Below are positions 15,452-24,108 of a DNA stretch of 24,922 nt, piece by piece. Position 1 is the first letter of the stretch; each line of letters starts with the position of its first letter. Under the pieces are notes generated by a model. The model was not told the origin of the DNA. It worked only from the letters and a program-made list of their open reading frames with translations, and made no database searches. The stretch covers positions 1 to 24,922 of the forward strand of contig PLWQ01000025.1 of assembly GCA_003165595.1 (NCBI GenBank), read 5' to 3'. The stretch comes from Fibrobacterota bacterium. Lineage in GTDB: Bacteria; Fibrobacterota; Chitinivibrionia; Chitinivibrionales; FEN-1185. A program made the position numbers and the translations under genes.

Positions 15452-16072
15452 ATGTCTATCATCAAAATAAAAATCTGCGGCATCACGCAGTACGAAGACG
15501 CAAAGACGGCGGTGAGTCTGGGCGTTGATGCGCTCGGTTTCATATTCTACCCCATGAGTCCGCGCTACATTCATCCCTCGGCGGCCCACGACATCATCCG
15601 CAAACTGCCGCCGTTTGTTTCCAAGGTTGGCGTGTTTGTCAACGAAACAGCCGAGGGAATCGCGGCGGCTGTTTTGCAGGCCGGCATCGACACGGTGCAG
15701 CTTCACGGCGACGAGACTCCGGAATTTGCCGCCTCAATAGGGTGTTCAGTTGTGAAGGCGTTCGGCGTTGGACCCGGGTTCGACCTCTCCGCGCTCGCGT
15801 CCTACAAGGTGAGCGGCTACCTGCTCGATACATGGTCCGAAGGCCGCGGCGGCAGCGGGGCGACATTCGACTGGTCGATTGCCCGATTGGCAACGCAGGC
15901 GTATTCGAACATCATTCTTGCCGGCGGCCTCAATTCTTCCAATGTGCGGGAGGCCCTCGAAAATGTGGTCCCGTACGCGGTTGAATTCAACAGCGGAGTC
16001 GAAATAAGGCCTGGAATAAAGAACAATTACAAGATGCGGGATGCAGTAGAAGCAGTGAGATCGTGGAAATGA
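15452..16072 (+). CDS. trpF: Phosphoribosylanthranilate isomerase
   Basis: A 206-residue (beta/alpha)8 isomerase acting between TrpD and TrpC in tryptophan synthesis. KICGITQYEDA holds the catalytic Cys9, and D126 in YLLDT is the expected general acid. Other family segments are GFIFYPMSPRYI, VGVFVN, VQLHGDE, GGSGATFDW, LAGGL and FNSGVE (commonly SSGVE in relatives). The start at 15452 is chosen because the KICG motif always lies a few residues from the N-terminus; the frame is open further upstream but reads into the repeat region. No clear Shine-Dalgarno sequence is present. The 339-base gap after trpC means it may have its own promoter. Confidence 0.95.
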   Translation: MSIIKIKICGITQYEDAKTAVSLGVDALGFIFYPMSPRYIHPSAAHDIIRKLPPFVSKVGVFVNETAEGIAAAVLQAGIDTVQLHGDETPEFAASIGCSVVKAFGVGPGFDLSALASYKVSGYLLDTWSEGRGGSGATFDWSIARLATQAYSNIILAGGLNSSNVREALENVVPYAVEFNSGVEIRPGIKNNYKMRDAVEAVRSWK

Positions 16073-16078
16073 ATTTCA

Positions 16079-16160
16079 CAGCGAGCGCTAACCCCGAAGG
16101 TTCGCTGTCGCGTCTACTCCTGTAGTGTTGTATGCTGTTGTAGTCGTGGTGCTTCGGGGT
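16079..16160 (+). other. Overlapping inverted repeats after trpF
   Basis: CAGCGA (16079-16084) pairs with TCGCTG (16102-16107), enclosing ACCCCGAAG (16091-16099). That segment can instead pair with CTTCGGGGT (16152-16160). The two pairings could form a pseudoknot or alternate. A role as a weak terminator region for the trp genes is possible. The rest of the gap up to 16367 shows nothing recognisable. Confidence 0.3.
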
Positions 16161-16367
16161 CTTTCAATTTCTGCGTGTGATTGCCTGCCAGTACTCGGTT
16201 TTTCCTTGTTGAACGTTCCGCAGATCATCATGTATTTTAGGTGGCATTGTTTGGTTCACCCCCCTATCGACCAACATGTCAACGGAAGATTCGTGCGGAA
16301 TTTGCGCATTTAATTGTCATATCTTCCATTCTGCGTCCACAAAGATCTTGCATCACCACGGGAACCG

Positions 16368-19300
16368 ATGCATAATTCGCCTATGCTGACCAAATGCCTG
16401 TTCTTGCTGTTCTCCGCGGGCCTGCTTGCCGGCGCATCAGCAGCAACGCCGCCCCCAAGGCAACTCTTTTTCCAATACAACAATATTGTTTGGTGGGGAA
16501 CCGCCTTCGGTCTCAACCGGTTTCAAACGACAAACGAACTGTGGGGAAACATCCGCCCCGAATCGGTGAACGACCTGTGCCTTGACGATCCGGAACTGTG
16601 GGTGGCCACCAATCAGGGCGTTTTGTACGCCGATCTGCGGTATCTCGACTGGAAGTCGTATACCGCCAAGCAGGGCGTGCCGTCCGACACGGTTGTTCGG
16701 ATCGTGGCGGACCCCGATTACGTGTACGCGGCGAGTCCGCACGGGCTGGCGCGGTTCAACAAGGTCGTGATGCAATGGGAACCCATGGGGAGATTTGCCG
16801 ACAAGCGCATTTACGATTTGTATTCCAACCAGACGCAACTGTGGGTGGCCACGGATCAGGGCGTCTTCTTTTTCGACAAGAAATTCGAGAAATGGGAAAG
16901 CTATACCACGGCCACCGGCCTCATTTCCAACACCGCGTTCAGGCTTTTCTTCTTCAGCGACTACATCTGGGTTGAGACCGACAAGGGGTTTTCCCGCTAT
17001 TCCATCAGCATGAAGGCGTGGAACTCGTATCCGCTCAACAACGGCATTGTCGGCTCTGCCGTAAACTACATGCTCGTTGATGCAACATATATCTGGGTGG
17101 TGTCGCCCGAAGGAGTTGCAAGGTTCAACGGCGCGAACCAGACATGGGAAAATTTTTCCCGCAACACGGAAATCGATAAAAAAACCGTACTCTCGCTCTC
17201 CACGTCCGGAACGACCGAATGGTTCACGACGTCCGACGGCGTGTACACCTTCGACGAGAGCAACCGCAGGTGGAAGACCTACACCTCTGTGGACGGCCTG
17301 AGCGACGACGTTCAGGACGAGGTGTATACCTCGGGACAAACCACGCTGTGCAGGAAAGACATGACCTTTTCCTATTTGAAGACCGACCAGGACCTCTGGT
17401 ATGCCACTGCCATTAAGGTGGCCGGAGGCGGGCCAAAGGCCAAATGGAAGGCGCACATGGACGAAACCGGGCTCGGCGTGCAGGCGCCTTCGGGCCAGAG
17501 TGTCGCTCTCCAGGGAACGGCCGAATACAAGGTCGAAAACAAGGCCACGTTTCCCTCGCCGCTCACAACCAGCATACCCAATTACATTTTGAATAAGGAC
17601 CTCGACTCGGTGGTTTACGCATACGACACCGTTGGAGGCGTTGCCAAGCGCACCGTCGTGGACACGGTCGCAACATACAAAGACTTCCTCTATGGCTGGG
17701 CAAAGGCACAGCTCAACCTCAACGCGGACCTCAACGATGGCCGCACCTTTCGCGCAACGTACGACAACACCGATCCGCTCGGCGACCGGCGCTACAGCGC
17801 CGAGTACCGGGGATTCGGCGACGACATCCTGCGCCGAGCCGGCTGGCGCACCGACCAGAAGACCGACTACCTGTTTAGCACACTGCTCCAGCCCACCTAT
17901 CTCGAAGGCGCGGGCATTCGCACGGAAATAGGCGACCGTGTCGGCGACAAGAAACTCCGGCGCGTCAATACGGGCGTGTGGGCCGGGTTCGGCAAAATGG
18001 AATATTTCCGGAAGCTCATTCCGTTCCGCGAGGACAATTTCTACCAGCTCGGCGTGCAGAACATCGTCACCGAGACCGTGCAAATTCTCGTTGACGGCCA
18101 ACTGATTGACCCGAGCGACTACAGCGTAGAACGCACCATGGGGCTGCTCTCGTTCAAAAACGAAGGACTGGTGAATCCGGATTCACGCATTGAGGTTTCG
18201 TGCCAGTACCAGCCCGTTATCGGCCAATTTACAAATCAGATGGTTACCGCGGAAAACGTCGTACAGGTTAACGACAAGGTCGCGCTCGGCGTAAACGGCG
18301 GCTACCGCGGGTTTAATGAACCCAGCCGCATAGGAACCGACAGCACGCAGAACCGCGACTTCGCAGGCAGCGTCAACAGCAAAATCGAAATGAAATCGTC
18401 CGACAACTCCATGTATCTGCGGGCAGTTCCCGAGATTTCGGGCAGCTACAACGACTCTATCGTGGCCACGAAAGAGGGCACAGCCGCGAAACTCGACCTC
18501 TACTCGGTGCTCCACAACGTCAAGCTCAAGGTGAACGGCATCTATCAGTCGCCCGACTACGTGACCCAGGCCGACCAGAATTCCGTCTACGGAAGAATAA
18601 ATTACCAGAGCCAGGACGAAGTGATATGGGACGTGTGGAAACAATACATGCCCATTACCGTCGGCTCGGCCATCGTTAACGCATCCTGCGGAGGCGAGGT
18701 GAGCGAATACGCGCAGTATCTACTGTCACTGCCGGACCTACCGTCGCTCCGCATTTTCGGAATGCACCAATCCATGAACAATCTCACGCAAACGCCCCGG
18801 GACACGGTCCAGAGCAACGACCGTGACTCCCTCAAATCCGACCGTTGGAACGGCGTTGTGGAAACCGAATGGGGCCATTCGTTCAAGACAATGGACAGGA
18901 TATGGTTCGATCTTTCCTATTCCGTAAATTTCCTCACCGATTCCGTCGACACGAACCTGACGCAAATTCCCGGCCTCGCAAGCTACAATCTGGCGCCGCA
19001 GTTCGACCAGAGACTTAATCACAACATTTTTGCGTGGATAAGGTTTTCGCCTTTCAAGAAACTGCAGCTCGAAACAAAAAGCGTTTTCCGGATCTACCAG
19101 GGGCGGAGCAGTCTGGACAGCGCCATGGGCTACAGGGGCAACACGGTGCGACCCGAGTTCAAGCTATTCTCCCAGGAGCTTATCCCTGGCGTCACGGTCT
19201 ACGGCGATTACCTGATGCAGAACTCGGAGGACGTCGTTTCGTCCTCAGACTGGCTTGATTCGAATGCTACTATGCTCAACGCCAGCTTGCTTCTCGTTCC

Positions 19301-20099
19301 CGGCGTGTACGTGAAATTCTTCAACCCATTTCAGCTGAATCTGGGATATGCATATTCAACGGTTGACTCGCGGGATATTTACGCAGTCCCGTCCGGTGAC
19401 TCGATCGTCCCGCGAGCGAACTCCACGAACCAGACGTATACAATCAAGCCGATATTCGATTTTACTCAGGACCTTCATTTCGACAGCAGGCTGGAAAAGG
19501 CGAATTCCAGCAATTTGAACTATGCAACCGACGACGGCCTCAAATGGTACAACGAAGCCCGTCTTGCCTTTTTCGACAGAAAGACCAGGTTTGACATTGA
19601 TCTGAATGTGTTTCTTGACCACATGAACATGCCCAACTACGACAAGAACGGCCTCGACACCTTTGACGTTAAGAGCAATTTTCAGGAATTCTTGATAAAA
19701 TGGACCGAACGCTGGTCATCGAATCTCAGAACGGAATCCACGATCGATTTGTCGCGGCAGAGTCTTGATTCCGCAATAAATGATGCTGCAAACGGCATAT
19801 ACCGCGATACATCTACCGGCTTTCTTAATTCCATAACGCCTGGCATTTTGTTCGATTGGCGCGTTCAGGGAAAGGCTATAAGAGAGTGGCGAACTCAGTA
19901 CTATATCGGACTGGCGCTTTCAAGCGGAAGCGGCTATTCATTTAATACCTATCAACGAACCTGGCAAAACAAGTTCGATATCCAGGTCAAGGCCGGAGCC
20001 AATTTCTTCGTCCGGTTGCTGCTTGAGGCTGATTACCTGTTTAATACCGGAGTACTGACCTACGATATGGCAAAGCTGGAGGCTACGGCGCTATTTTAG
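16368..20099 (+). CDS. Large outer-membrane-type protein: N-terminal propeller repeats plus C-terminal beta-barrel-like region
   Basis: A 1243-residue protein with a Sec signal (hydrophobic LTKCLFLLFSAGLLAGASA). Residues about 30-350 contain some seven blade-like repeats of two-component-regulator-propeller type: LWVATNQGVLYAD, VYAASPHGLARFN, LWVATDQGVFFFD, IWVETDKGFSRYS, IWVVSPEGVARFN, EWFTTSDGVYTFD, each followed by a W-x-x-Y/F strand. A middle region (about 400-630) includes ILVDGQLIDPSDYSVERTMGLLSF, a hairpin seen in outer-membrane and secretion-related proteins such as SprA-type proteins (resemblance only). From about residue 640 on, alternating polar/hydrophobic strands with aromatic girdles run to a terminal phenylalanine (EATALF), typical of outer-membrane barrels. 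Here the propeller is not attached to a histidine kinase. Either ATG, 16368 or 16383, may be used; GGGA before 16368 slightly favours it. Function is unknown; envelope assembly, secretion or sensing are possible. Confidence 0.8.
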   Translation: MHNSPMLTKCLFLLFSAGLLAGASAATPPPRQLFFQYNNIVWWGTAFGLNRFQTTNELWGNIRPESVNDLCLDDPELWVATNQGVLYADLRYLDWKSYTAKQGVPSDTVVRIVADPDYVYAASPHGLARFNKVVMQWEPMGRFADKRIYDLYSNQTQLWVATDQGVFFFDKKFEKWESYTTATGLISNTAFRLFFFSDYIWVETDKGFSRYSISMKAWNSYPLNNGIVGSAVNYMLVDATYIWVVSPEGVARFNGANQTWENFSRNTEIDKKTVLSLSTSGTTEWFTTSDGVYTFDESNRRWKTYTSVDGLSDDVQDEVYTSGQTTLCRKDMTFSYLKTDQDLWYATAIKVAGGGPKAKWKAHMDETGLGVQAPSGQSVALQGTAEYKVENKATFPSPLTTSIPNYILNKDLDSVVYAYDTVGGVAKRTVVDTVATYKDFLYGWAKAQLNLNADLNDGRTFRATYDNTDPLGDRRYSAEYRGFGDDILRRAGWRTDQKTDYLFSTLLQPTYLEGAGIRTEIGDRVGDKKLRRVNTGVWAGFGKMEYFRKLIPFREDNFYQLGVQNIVTETVQILVDGQLIDPSDYSVERTMGLLSFKNEGLVNPDSRIEVSCQYQPVIGQFTNQMVTAENVVQVNDKVALGVNGGYRGFNEPSRIGTDSTQNRDFAGSVNSKIEMKSSDNSMYLRAVPEISGSYNDSIVATKEGTAAKLDLYSVLHNVKLKVNGIYQSPDYVTQADQNSVYGRINYQSQDEVIWDVWKQYMPITVGSAIVNASCGGEVSEYAQYLLSLPDLPSLRIFGMHQSMNNLTQTPRDTVQSNDRDSLKSDRWNGVVETEWGHSFKTMDRIWFDLSYSVNFLTDSVDTNLTQIPGLASYNLAPQFDQRLNHNIFAWIRFSPFKKLQLETKSVFRIYQGRSSLDSAMGYRGNTVRPEFKLFSQELIPGVTVYGDYLMQNSEDVVSSSDWLDSNATMLNASLLLVPGVYVKFFNPFQLNLGYAYSTVDSRDIYAVPSGDSIVPRANSTNQTYTIKPIFDFTQDLHFDSRLEKANSSNLNYATDDGLKWYNEARLAFFDRKTRFDIDLNVFLDHMNMPNYDKNGLDTFDVKSNFQEFLIKWTERWSSNLRTESTIDLSRQSLDSAINDAANGIYRDTSTGFLNSITPGILFDWRVQGKAIREWRTQYYIGLALSSGSGYSFNTYQRTWQNKFDIQVKAGANFFVRLLLEADYLFNTGVLTYDMAKLEATALF

Positions 20100-20227
20100 G
20101 ATTGGTGAAATATTGGTATTGGTGCTAAATTATGGGGTGAAGACAGCCGTACTGTATAGTTGAGTGGTTTGTGCCCAAATGCAGAAGAAGCAAGGCGGGC
20201 AGGCGTTTTTAGACCGGGGGGAATTTC

Positions 20228-21748
20228 ATGAGCTCAAAAAGGATAGATCGTCGCAAGTTTCTCGTGAGGTCGCTTGAGACAGCGGTTGGGCTCAGCCTCT
20301 TGGCTAGCTGCGATAAGCGTGCCCTGGTGGAGCCGGATTCCCGGCTGCCGTCTGCACCGGTGGGATTGGCTCCGGACTTCGACATAGACTCTCAGACCAA
20401 CCAAATAAGCGATGTTATTATTTCCTGGGATCCCCACGATCTTACGGACATCACTGGAGCACCGCTGAAGACAGTGAACCCGAATATTCAGATTTCAGGC
20501 TATAACCTCTACCGAACAAATGATACGAATCCTCCGAAAACGGCAACAGCCCCGCTTAACGGCTCCTCACTCATCACCGCCACTACTTTCACCGACAAGA
20601 ACTCAATCGCCGTTGGGGACGGCTATTACTATTGGATTGAAGCAGTTGACTCCGACAACAACATAAGCCCTTTATCCGCACCACTCTACGTGTATGTCAT
20701 GAGCCCCAGTCCGGTCTATGTGGCTACAAACACCAACGCTGTATCGAATGGGATACTGGTGGCATCCGAGGTTTCTAAAACGGTGAACGCCGCTGTCCTG
20801 GCCGTGGCTCAGGGCTTGACCCAAACAACTCCTTCCACCATTGGCGGGGCCTACGAGTCCATCTTCGGCGGAGTGACCAAGGATTCCATAGTGGGGATCA
20901 AGATCAATACTCTTGCGGCCTCAACAGCAAATGGACTATGCACACACATTGAGGTTGTCGAGGCGATTGTTGGGGGGCTGACGGGTATGCTTAACGGAGC
21001 ATTTCCCGCCAGCAATATTATTGTTTTCGACGATCGCTACAGTGTAACCGGCCCTGCCCCAATGAGCCAAATGCACAATGCAGGGTATGACCCTACGCGA
21101 AACGTGACTTCCTATCGAATTGCTTCCGTCAATTATAATACCACTTTAAACGGGATTCCCTCAAGTCAAGCTGAGACGCCGGCGATGCTGTGGGCCGATA
21201 CCTACACAATTTCGGGCGTTCCCATTCGCCTCAGCAGCCTCATACAGAACCTTGACTACATCATCAATGTCCCTGTAATCAAGGATCACGATGACGCAGG
21301 GATTACATTTTCACTCAAGAATTTCTTTGGCACCATCGACAATCCTGGAGGCTTGCATCAGGGTAACCTTGCACCGGAGATGGTGGGAACTGAGGTTCCC
21401 ACTGTTTACCAGCTTGTGACGCGGCAGTTGGGTACTTTGAGGAATGCTACCGGCCGAGTCACCTCAATTCTCACCATCGGCGACGGTTTCCTTGGCGCTT
21501 ACAACAATGGACCGGCCTGCGCCCCCAGCAGCGGTTTTGTTCCCTGTCAAGTGATTGCAGGGACCGATCCTGTTGCAACCGACGCCTATGTGCTCACAAA
21601 ATTGATAAATCCGATCCGGGTGGCAAACAAGAAGGCGCCGTATTCCTACGGTCCATCGGGGGCCGCCCGTCACATTTTAACTGCGACGAGACCGGAATAC
21701 AACCTGGGCTCAATTGTACCCAGAGTTGTTTCGGTTCCAGTTGTTTGA
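20228..21748 (+). CDS. Tat-exported lipoprotein with FnIII-like and DUF362 domains
   Basis: A 506-residue protein. The N-terminus RRKFLVRSLETAVGLSLLASC combines a twin-arginine motif (R8-R9) with a perfect lipobox (LASC, C28), so it is probably folded before export and lipid-anchored. Residues about 40-155 look like a fibronectin type III domain (ISGYNLYRTND ... GDGYYYWIEAVDSDNNISP). Residues about 165-495 are a DUF362 domain; its core is IINVPVIKDHDDAGITFSLKNFFGTI, and ATDPVATDAYVL lies near the end. DUF362 proteins often accompany 4Fe-4S proteins, but their biochemical role is unknown. The ATG at 20228 is preceded by a GGGGGG Shine-Dalgarno-like run. The next gene begins 16 bases after the stop, so this is the first gene of the redox cluster. 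Confidence 0.88.
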   Translation: MSSKRIDRRKFLVRSLETAVGLSLLASCDKRALVEPDSRLPSAPVGLAPDFDIDSQTNQISDVIISWDPHDLTDITGAPLKTVNPNIQISGYNLYRTNDTNPPKTATAPLNGSSLITATTFTDKNSIAVGDGYYYWIEAVDSDNNISPLSAPLYVYVMSPSPVYVATNTNAVSNGILVASEVSKTVNAAVLAVAQGLTQTTPSTIGGAYESIFGGVTKDSIVGIKINTLAASTANGLCTHIEVVEAIVGGLTGMLNGAFPASNIIVFDDRYSVTGPAPMSQMHNAGYDPTRNVTSYRIASVNYNTTLNGIPSSQAETPAMLWADTYTISGVPIRLSSLIQNLDYIINVPVIKDHDDAGITFSLKNFFGTIDNPGGLHQGNLAPEMVGTEVPTVYQLVTRQLGTLRNATGRVTSILTIGDGFLGAYNNGPACAPSSGFVPCQVIAGTDPVATDAYVLTKLINPIRVANKKAPYSYGPSGAARHILTATRPEYNLGSIVPRVVSVPVV

Positions 21749-21764
21749 CCTGCGGAACATGCCT

Positions 21765-22322
21765 ATGGAAAACCGTTGTCTGTTTCTGTCAAGAACCAAA
21801 CTTGCGGCGTTGGTTGCAGTTGCGCTCCTTGTTGCCGCTTTCTCCCAGTGCCGCATCAGCCCGAACGCGGGTGCGGGCGCCGATCCGCAGGACTTTCTTC
21901 CCCTTGACAATGATATAAGCGGCTTTGTCAAGAAAGGCAGCGCCTCGCTCATGACCGACCAGCAGTCGATTTTCAACGCCATCGACGGCCAGGCCCAAAA
22001 GTACATCGACGAGGGGTTTGAGGAGGGCGTCGAGCAGTTGTACAGCAACGGCAGCATCGACATAGACGTCCGGATCTTCAACCAGGGAACTCCTGCGAAC
22101 GCCCTCACGCTTTTCAATTACTTTATGCCCACGTCTTCGCAGACCCTGAGCCGGAGCGATCCCCTTGTGGTGGTCGACCAATCGCTCGCGACCTCCTATT
22201 CCCTTCAGTATACGAAACAGAACATCTACATGCAGATAACCACGACGGAAAAATCCGATTTCGCGCTCGATATGGGCGAGCAGTTTTACTTTAATGTCGA
22301 CAAGAAAATCGGCGCACAATAG
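21765..22322 (+). CDS. DUF6599-like envelope protein
   Basis: A 185-residue protein with a hydrophobic signal segment (LAALVAVALLVAAFSQC). C29 follows FSQ, an atypical lipobox, so it may be a lipoprotein or a normal secreted protein. The mature part has the layout of DUF6599 proteins: SIFNAIDGQAQKYIDEGFEEG (family form resembles 'LYEYINGGAELYLEYGF'), followed by DVRIFNQGTPANALTLFNYF. The resemblance is by eye only. DUF6599-type proteins are often found with DUF362 and ferredoxin-type genes, which fits this position between two DUF362 genes. ATG 21765 is preferred over ATG 21759 because GGAA lies eight bases upstream. The role is unknown. Confidence 0.7.
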   Translation: MENRCLFLSRTKLAALVAVALLVAAFSQCRISPNAGAGADPQDFLPLDNDISGFVKKGSASLMTDQQSIFNAIDGQAQKYIDEGFEEGVEQLYSNGSIDIDVRIFNQGTPANALTLFNYFMPTSSQTLSRSDPLVVVDQSLATSYSLQYTKQNIYMQITTTEKSDFALDMGEQFYFNVDKKIGAQ

Positions 22323-22407
22323 ATGAAGTATATTTGAAGAATCCCGCTGTCAAGTCGCGGGCTGCGTTATTCAGGTTAAAAAATTCGCATAAAGCGAGTA
22401 CTCAGAA

Positions 22408-22413
22408 AAGGAG
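22408..22413 (+). promoter_or_regulatory. Shine-Dalgarno sequence fixing a GTG start
   Basis: AAGGAG lies seven bases before the GTG at 22421. It chooses this GTG over the upstream in-frame start at 22334 and places the twin-arginine motif at residues 4-5. Confidence 0.8.
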
Positions 22414-22420
22414 CCTTATC

Positions 22421-23326
22421 GTGATAACGAGACGAGAGTTCATCAAAACCGGTAGCGTTGCCGCGGCAGGCGCCGCGGTATCATCGGTCAACGTTTTCGG
22501 ACAGGAAAAGAAGAAGCCCGTTGTCGCGGTTGCAAAAGGCAAGCCGGAAGAGATCGTCAAGAGGGCGGTGGACGCGCTCGGCGGCATTCAGAATTTCGTC
22601 AAGAAGGGCGACCGGGTAGTGCTCAAGGCGAACATGGGATTCCCCAACCCGCCCGAATGGGGTACGACCACGCACCCGGATATTGTGAAGGCGACGGCGC
22701 TTTTGTGCTTGGATGCAGGCGCACAGCGCGTCATCGTGCTGGATCATCCGCTGCGCGACGGCATAGTCTGCAAGGAGAAAAGCGGCATCGGTGCGGCACT
22801 GGAAGGCATCAAAGGAGTAGTCATAGCGCTGCTCGAAGACCAGAAGTTCTACCAGGACACTCCCATCCCGGGCGGCAAACAGCTCAAGACAACCTCGATT
22901 GCAAAGGAAGTCCTTCGCGCAAATTGCATTATCAACGTGCCGACGGCCAAATCGCATGATGCAGCCGGGGTGAGTCTGGGCATCAAGAATCTGATGGGGC
23001 TGGTGTGGGACCGCCAGTTCATGCACCAGCAGGTGGAGCTCAACCAGGCGATCGCCGACCTGCTCCTGGTGATCAAGCCGAAGCTCACTATTGTCAATGC
23101 CGTATACGCGCTTCTCACCAACGGGCCCAGCGGCCCGGGAAAGACGGAGCAGCTTGACAAAGTAGTTGCCAGCGCCGATCCTGTGGCCGCGGATTCCTAT
23201 ATGGTAAGCATTGCACGCTGGTACAACAAGGAGTTCAAAGGCAGCCAGGTAAAGCACATCAAGAACGCCTATGACATGGGGTTAGGCGAAATCGACGTTG
23301 AGAAGATGGATGTGAAGATAGTATAA
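22421..23326 (+). CDS. Tat-exported DUF362 protein
   Basis: A 301-residue protein with a twin-arginine signal (ITRREFIKTGSVAAAGAAV, cleavage probably near VFGQ). The remainder is a compact DUF362 domain: GDRVVLKANMGFPNPPEWGTTTHPDIVKA, then NVPTAKSHDAAGVSLGIKNLMGLVWDR, then ASADPVAADSYMV near the C-terminus. Tat export usually implies folding or cofactor loading in the cytoplasm; the cofactor is unknown and the domain shows no 4Fe-4S cysteine motif. It differs from the DUF362 gene at 20228 in lacking the FnIII and lipid anchor. The GTG start has an excellent Shine-Dalgarno sequence. It is followed, after 51 bases, by the MNT–HEPN pair and then the polyferredoxin gene. Confidence 0.88.
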   Translation: MITRREFIKTGSVAAAGAAVSSVNVFGQEKKKPVVAVAKGKPEEIVKRAVDALGGIQNFVKKGDRVVLKANMGFPNPPEWGTTTHPDIVKATALLCLDAGAQRVIVLDHPLRDGIVCKEKSGIGAALEGIKGVVIALLEDQKFYQDTPIPGGKQLKTTSIAKEVLRANCIINVPTAKSHDAAGVSLGIKNLMGLVWDRQFMHQQVELNQAIADLLLVIKPKLTIVNAVYALLTNGPSGPGKTEQLDKVVASADPVAADSYMVSIARWYNKEFKGSQVKHIKNAYDMGLGEIDVEKMDVKIV

Positions 23327-23377
23327 TCGGCGATTCGGGGATCATGGACGCTCCTTGTTTGCCGCGGAAGAATTTTT

Positions 23378-23719
23378 ATGACGAATGGGATCGAATTTCT
23401 TTCTACGCAGGAAAAACACGCTCTTTCGGAGATAAAGCGCCGAGTCTCCGCGGTTTTTCAAGTGCGCCAATACCTGCTCTTCGGGTCCAAGGCGAGAGGC
23501 GATGCCCGCGAAGATTCGGATGTTGATCTTCTCATTGTAACCGGCAGCCGGCTCACTTCACAGGACAGGGGAAGGATATCGCATGAGATCTTTGAGGTGA
23601 ATCTTGCTTGCGACACGAATTTCTCGTACATCGTAATCGATGCCGACGAATGGGAAGAGGGAATGACTTCAGTTATGCCATTTCATGACAATGTGTTGAG
23701 GGATGGCGTTCTGGTATGA
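23378..23719 (+). CDS. MNT-type nucleotidyltransferase (antitoxin-like partner of HEPN)
   Basis: A 113-residue protein with the minimal nucleotidyltransferase signature LLFGSKARGDAREDSDVDLLIV (G36-S37; D48 and D50 as metal ligands). A helix-rich N-terminus precedes the fold. In well-studied MNT–HEPN modules the MNT protein modifies (AMPylates) and neutralises the HEPN toxin. Its stop overlaps the start of the HEPN gene by ATGA (23716-23719), showing translational coupling. GGAAG upstream of the ATG supports this start. It is longer than, and clearly not a copy of, the MNT-like gene at 2080. Confidence 0.87.
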   Translation: MTNGIEFLSTQEKHALSEIKRRVSAVFQVRQYLLFGSKARGDAREDSDVDLLIVTGSRLTSQDRGRISHEIFEVNLACDTNFSYIVIDADEWEEGMTSVMPFHDNVLRDGVLV

Positions 23720-24108
23720 CAAGGGATGAGCTTAGACACCAAATTCCCGCTTATTGGCTTACGCGCGGCGAGGAGGCGGTGGCAGCGGCCGCGCTTGCTG
23801 CTGAAAATGGCCTTCTCGGATCAGCAGTAAATCGTGTTTATTACGCCGTATTCTACGGAGCATGTGCGTTGCTGGCGAAAGACGGCAAGGAATACGGAAA
23901 ACATACCGCAGTCAGAGCAGCGGTGAATAGAGACCTGGTCAAGTCCGGAAAGTTGGCTGTTGAATTCGGCGAATTATTCAATACGCTATTCAATGAGCGC
24001 AACCAGGGGGACTACGGTTACTTCAAGGATTTTTCCAAGGATGAAATCTCCGCATGGATCAATTCCGCTCGTAAATTTCTAGCCGTTGCAAGGAACTTGC
24101 TTTCATGA
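23716..24108 (+). CDS. HEPN domain protein (toxin-like partner of MNT)
   Basis: A 130-residue helical HEPN protein: SAVNRVYYAVFYGACALL (39-53) is the family's first conserved block and FNERNQGDYGYF (92-103) the second. In active HEPN ribonucleases the second block contains R-x4-6-H; here R95 is followed by D99-Y100 and no histidine. This matches the HEPN branch with an R..x..DY pattern, for which RNase activity is less certain. It is paired with the upstream MNT gene, so it is a two-gene module of toxin–antitoxin type. Its stop overlaps the ATG of the membrane ferredoxin gene (ATGA at 24105-24108), an unusual neighbour for such a module. Confidence 0.87.
   Translation: MTRDELRHQIPAYWLTRGEEAVAAAALAAENGLLGSAVNRVYYAVFYGACALLAKDGKEYGKHTAVRAAVNRDLVKSGKLAVEFGELFNTLFNERNQGDYGYFKDFSKDEISAWINSARKFLAVARNLLS

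Noticed and set aside
16437-18101. A 554-codon open frame on the minus strand, antisense to the propeller–barrel gene
   Set aside because: It is a shadow of the GC-rich third codon positions of the plus-strand gene; its translation shows no motif and it lacks a signal or Shine-Dalgarno sequence.
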